A DNA stretch of 54,221 nucleotides from Xanthobacteraceae bacterium. Lineage in GTDB: Bacteria; Pseudomonadota; Alphaproteobacteria; Rhizobiales; Xanthobacteraceae. Each line of letters starts with the position of its first letter. Position 1 is the first letter of the stretch. Location of the stretch: the NCBI GenBank assembly GCA_030038415.1, contig JASHOX010000025.1, positions 1 to 54,221 of the forward strand. Reading direction: 5' to 3'. This document shows positions 52,059-54,221 of the stretch, piece by piece. The translations under genes and the position numbers were made by a program. The notes beneath the pieces are model-generated. The model worked only from the letters and a program-made list of their open reading frames with translations. It was not told where the DNA came from and did not search any database.

Positions 52059-52729
52059 TGCGCTGCCTTAAACTCTGCACCGCGCTTGCGGCACTGGCCG
52101 TTGCAACGTCGGCTGCGGCGCAAGGGCCATCCGCCGCACCGGGGGCGTTCCCTGGACTTGCGCAGGACCACAAGGACCAGCCGGTCCAGATCGAGGCCGC
52201 CACCCTCGAAGTCCGCGACAAGGCGAAGACCGCGACCTTTTCCGGCAATGTCCAGGTGGTGCAGGGCGACACCACAATGAAATGCCAGAGTCTCGTTGTC
52301 TTCTACGGGCAGGAGGTCGGCATCGCCGGCAACGGCACGCCGGTAACCACCACCAAATCGACGCCCGGCATGCCGCAGGGCGCGCAGAACGCGCAGAATA
52401 TCCGCCGCATCGAGGCGCGCGGCGGCGTCACCGTCATCACCAAGGATCAAAACGCAAGCGGCGACCTCGGCATCTATGACCTGAAAACGAAAACCATCAC
52501 CTTGAGCGGCAATGTCGTGGTCAGCCAGGGCCAAAATGTCATCCACGGCGAAAAGGTAGTGGTCGATATGGTCACGGGAAATGCCCGGGTCGAATCGGGC
52601 AGCAGCAATGGCGGCGCCGGGGCCGGTGCGCCCGGACCGGGCCGTGTTCGCGCGCTTATTCAGCCGGGTAAGAGCCAGAATGGCGGCCCGACGAATTTCA
52701 TGACCATTGGGCCAGGCCGGGCCAATTAG
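52055..52729 (+). CDS. lptA: Lipopolysaccharide transport periplasmic protein LptA
   Basis: A 224-residue protein. A signal peptide (residues 1-~22, LKLCTALAALAVATSAAAQG) precedes an OstA/LptA jellyroll: IEAATLEVRDKAKTATFSGN (~45-64), VVQGDTTMKCQSLVVFYGQE, IRRIEARGGVTVITKDQNAS (~117-136), TITLSGNVVVSQGQNVIHGE. LptA oligomers carry LPS across the periplasm. The ATG overlaps lptC by 4 bases. A Gly/Ala/Pro-rich tail (~175-200) is additional to the core fold. Confidence 0.92.
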   Translation: MMRCLKLCTALAALAVATSAAAQGPSAAPGAFPGLAQDHKDQPVQIEAATLEVRDKAKTATFSGNVQVVQGDTTMKCQSLVVFYGQEVGIAGNGTPVTTTKSTPGMPQGAQNAQNIRRIEARGGVTVITKDQNASGDLGIYDLKTKTITLSGNVVVSQGQNVIHGEKVVVDMVTGNARVESGSSNGGAGAGAPGPGRVRALIQPGKSQNGGPTNFMTIGPGRAN

Positions 52730-52750
52730 CCGGCGAATTGAGGCGCCGGC
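52729..52750 (+). other. GC-rich stem-loop after lptA
   Basis: GCCGGCG (52729-52735) pairs with CGCCGGC (52744-52750) around an 8-base loop, starting at the last base of the lptA stop. No T-run follows, so it is at best an attenuator or RNA-stability element before lptB. Confidence 0.4.
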
Positions 52751-52833
52751 CCCCACTTTCCGCGAAGAAAATCGGCTAAACTCAGCAAGCTAGACAGAAT
52801 TCAGCTTCGTTAGGCGGGATTTCCGAGATCGGC

Positions 52834-53892
52834 GTGCCAGACCTATTCGCATATTTTCGCCGCCGCACTCCCGCGCCGCGCCGCGCCCCACCCCGCGGCG
52901 ACGCGGCAATCGATCTTGAAAGGATCGATTTGGAAACGATGGGCGGCGCCATCAGCAATATCTATGTCGATATCGCAAGCCTGCCGGGGCCGGGGGAGAA
53001 ACCGCGTGGCAAAATTCCGCCGCCGCAGCCCTTGCCGGAACCAGTACCGGTTCCGGCGCCGTTGCAGGCGCGACGCCAACCAAGTCCACAGAACGGACCG
53101 CAAAACGGACAGCGCGCGGCGCGACCCCGCCGCCGCGCCGATGGCAACGGCGCCGTGCCGGGCGAGCGCCGGGGCCTGCTTGCCGTCCACGGCGTGGAAA
53201 AAACCTTCGTCGGCCGCAAGGTCGTCAAGGGCGTCAGCCTCTACGTGCGCAAAGGCGAGGCGGTCGGCCTGCTTGGCCCCAACGGCGCCGGCAAGACCAC
53301 AGTGTTCTATATGATCACCGGGCTGATCAAGGCCGACCAAGGGCGTATCGAGCTCGATGGCGCCGATGTCACGCGCTTGCCGATGTATCAGCGCGCGCGG
53401 CTTGGCATCGGTTATTTGCCGCAGGAAGCCTCGATTTTCCGTGGGCTATCGGTCGAGGACAACATCCGCGCCGTGCTCGAAGTGGTCGAGCCCAATGCGC
53501 GGCGACGCCAGCAGGACCTCGATTCACTGCTTGAGGAATTCAACATCGCCCGCTTGCGCAAGACGCCGGCGATCGCGCTGTCCGGCGGCGAGCGCCGCCG
53601 GGTCGAGATTGCGCGCGCGCTGGCGACGCGGCCGAATTACATGCTGCTTGACGAGCCGTTCGCCGGCATCGATCCGATCGCGGTGGGCGACATCCAGGCG
53701 CTAGTGCGGCACCTGACCAATCGCGGCATCGGCGTCCTGATCACCGACCATAACGTGCGCGAGACGCTCGGCCTCACTGACCGCGCCTACATCATCTATT
53801 CCGGCGAAGTGCTGATGGAGGGCCGGGCCGACGACATCGTTAACAACCCCGACGTGCGCCGGCTCTATTTGGGCGAGGAGTTCCGGCTTTAA
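52834..53892 (+). CDS. lptB: LPS export ABC transporter ATP-binding protein LptB with N-terminal extension
   Basis: A 352-residue protein. Residues ~112-352 are a standard LptB ATPase: Walker A GLLGPNGAGKTTVFYMITGL (~147-166), Q-loop YLPQEASIF, signature ALSGGERRRVEIARAL (~248-263), Walker B YMLLDEPFAGIDP (~269-281) and switch His ITDHNVRETLG. LptB drives LPS extraction with LptFG. The first ~110 residues are an added Pro/Arg-rich, likely disordered segment (PPPQPLPEPVPVPAPLQ) absent from the E. coli protein. The start is GTG at 52834. Translation from a later start would remove the extension, but no clear alternative ribosome site is seen. Confidence 0.9.
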   Translation: MPDLFAYFRRRTPAPRRAPPRGDAAIDLERIDLETMGGAISNIYVDIASLPGPGEKPRGKIPPPQPLPEPVPVPAPLQARRQPSPQNGPQNGQRAARPRRRADGNGAVPGERRGLLAVHGVEKTFVGRKVVKGVSLYVRKGEAVGLLGPNGAGKTTVFYMITGLIKADQGRIELDGADVTRLPMYQRARLGIGYLPQEASIFRGLSVEDNIRAVLEVVEPNARRRQQDLDSLLEEFNIARLRKTPAIALSGGERRRVEIARALATRPNYMLLDEPFAGIDPIAVGDIQALVRHLTNRGIGVLITDHNVRETLGLTDRAYIIYSGEVLMEGRADDIVNNPDVRRLYLGEEFRL

Positions 53893-53976
53893 GCTTGACG
53901 GAAATGGGTTGACGACAGGGCACCGGAACTGCTGTACAAGGACAGACAAGCAAGAATCGGACCAATTCAGGCCATT

Positions 53977-54221
53977 ATGGCGCTTACGCAACGACTCCAG
54001 ATCCGGCAGAGCCAAGCGCTGGTGATGACGCCGCAGCTGATGCAGGCCATCAAGCTGCTGCAGCTCTCGAATCTCGATCTGGTGGCCTATGTCGAGGCCG
54101 AGCTTGAGCGGAACCCGCTACTCGACGGCGGCGAGACGGAGACCGCGCCCAGCGCACAGGATAGCGCGCGATCCGCCAGCGAGCTGCCGGTCCCTAGCGG
54201 CGAGGCGTTAAACGGTCACGA
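53977..54221 (+). CDS. rpoN: RNA polymerase sigma-54 factor RpoN, 3' truncated by the window end
   Basis: The first 81 codons are visible. MALTQRLQIRQSQALVMTPQ (residues 1-20), followed by LMQAIKLLQLSNLDLVAYVE and ELERNPLLD, is the Gln-rich region I of sigma-54, which contacts activators and prevents open-complex formation. Sigma-54 transcribes nitrogen and many other specialised genes. lptA-lptB-rpoN is the usual order in Rhizobiales. The rest of the gene lies outside the window. Confidence 0.92.
   Translation, partial: MALTQRLQIRQSQALVMTPQLMQAIKLLQLSNLDLVAYVEAELERNPLLDGGETETAPSAQDSARSASELPVPSGEALNGH

Overview
The window is about 54 kb of GC-rich DNA from an alphaproteobacterium, most likely a Hyphomicrobiales (Rhizobiales) member near Bradyrhizobiaceae/Xanthobacteraceae. 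This is inferred from gene content: an lptC-lptA-lptB-rpoN order at the right end, NDUFA9-type and UppP genes, a short RNase D, a cysJ-cysI-truncated cysG cluster, and many FNR/FixK-type palindromes. Species is not claimed. Coding density is very high and many neighbouring genes overlap by 4 bases. I see no insertion sequence, prophage, integrase or CRISPR array.

Left part (1-5.8 kb): the 3' end of an HtrA-like protein that has lost catalytic residues, then a minus-strand housekeeping group (SDR epimerase, epoxyqueuosine reductase QueG, glutathione S-transferase, UppP, NDUFA9-type protein) and a tRNA-Leu(CAG).

Oxalate module (5.9-13.5 kb, minus strand): an OxlT-like MFS carrier, a three-gene 2-oxoacid:ferredoxin oxidoreductase (fused gamma-delta, alpha, beta), a 7Fe-type ferredoxin and an adrenodoxin-reductase-type ferredoxin-NADP reductase. 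The alpha subunit has YPIRPYD where pyruvate enzymes have YPITPS, which points to oxalate oxidoreductase. The proposed flow is oxalate import, cleavage to 2 CO2, electrons to ferredoxin, then NADPH. A perfect FNR/FixK palindrome lies before the oxidoreductase genes and a near-perfect one before the carrier. A substrate-binding-like protein without a signal peptide lies just upstream.

Stress and hypoxia region (13.6-43.7 kb): an FtsH paralogue, a PRPP-synthetase-like enzyme, a kinase-like protein, a Lon-like protease with a Usp protein, an HPF-cold-shock fusion, a CapA-like protein, an alpha/beta hydrolase, DUF2267, archease and RtcB, three DUF3775 paralogues, PolX, a B12-dependent ribonucleotide reductase, a phosphoribosyltransferase, an HlyD/ABC/permease exporter, a P3A-type ATPase, two nitroreductases and several small proteins. 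Nearly every transcription unit from the kinase-like gene onward starts with a TTGAT-N4-ATCAA-like site. When a class II FNR spacing (-41.5) is assumed, the predicted transcript start falls about 18-33 bases before most start codons. I read this as an oxygen-limitation regulon combining ribosome hibernation, RNA repair, protein quality control, oxygen-independent dNTP synthesis, ion pumping and oxalate-derived reducing power.

Right part (43.8-54.2 kb): the assimilatory sulfite reductase operon cysJ-cysI-truncated cysG, a small membrane protein, a DASS carrier with its own FNR/FixK site, RNase D, the lipopolysaccharide transport genes lptC, lptA and lptB, and the start of rpoN.
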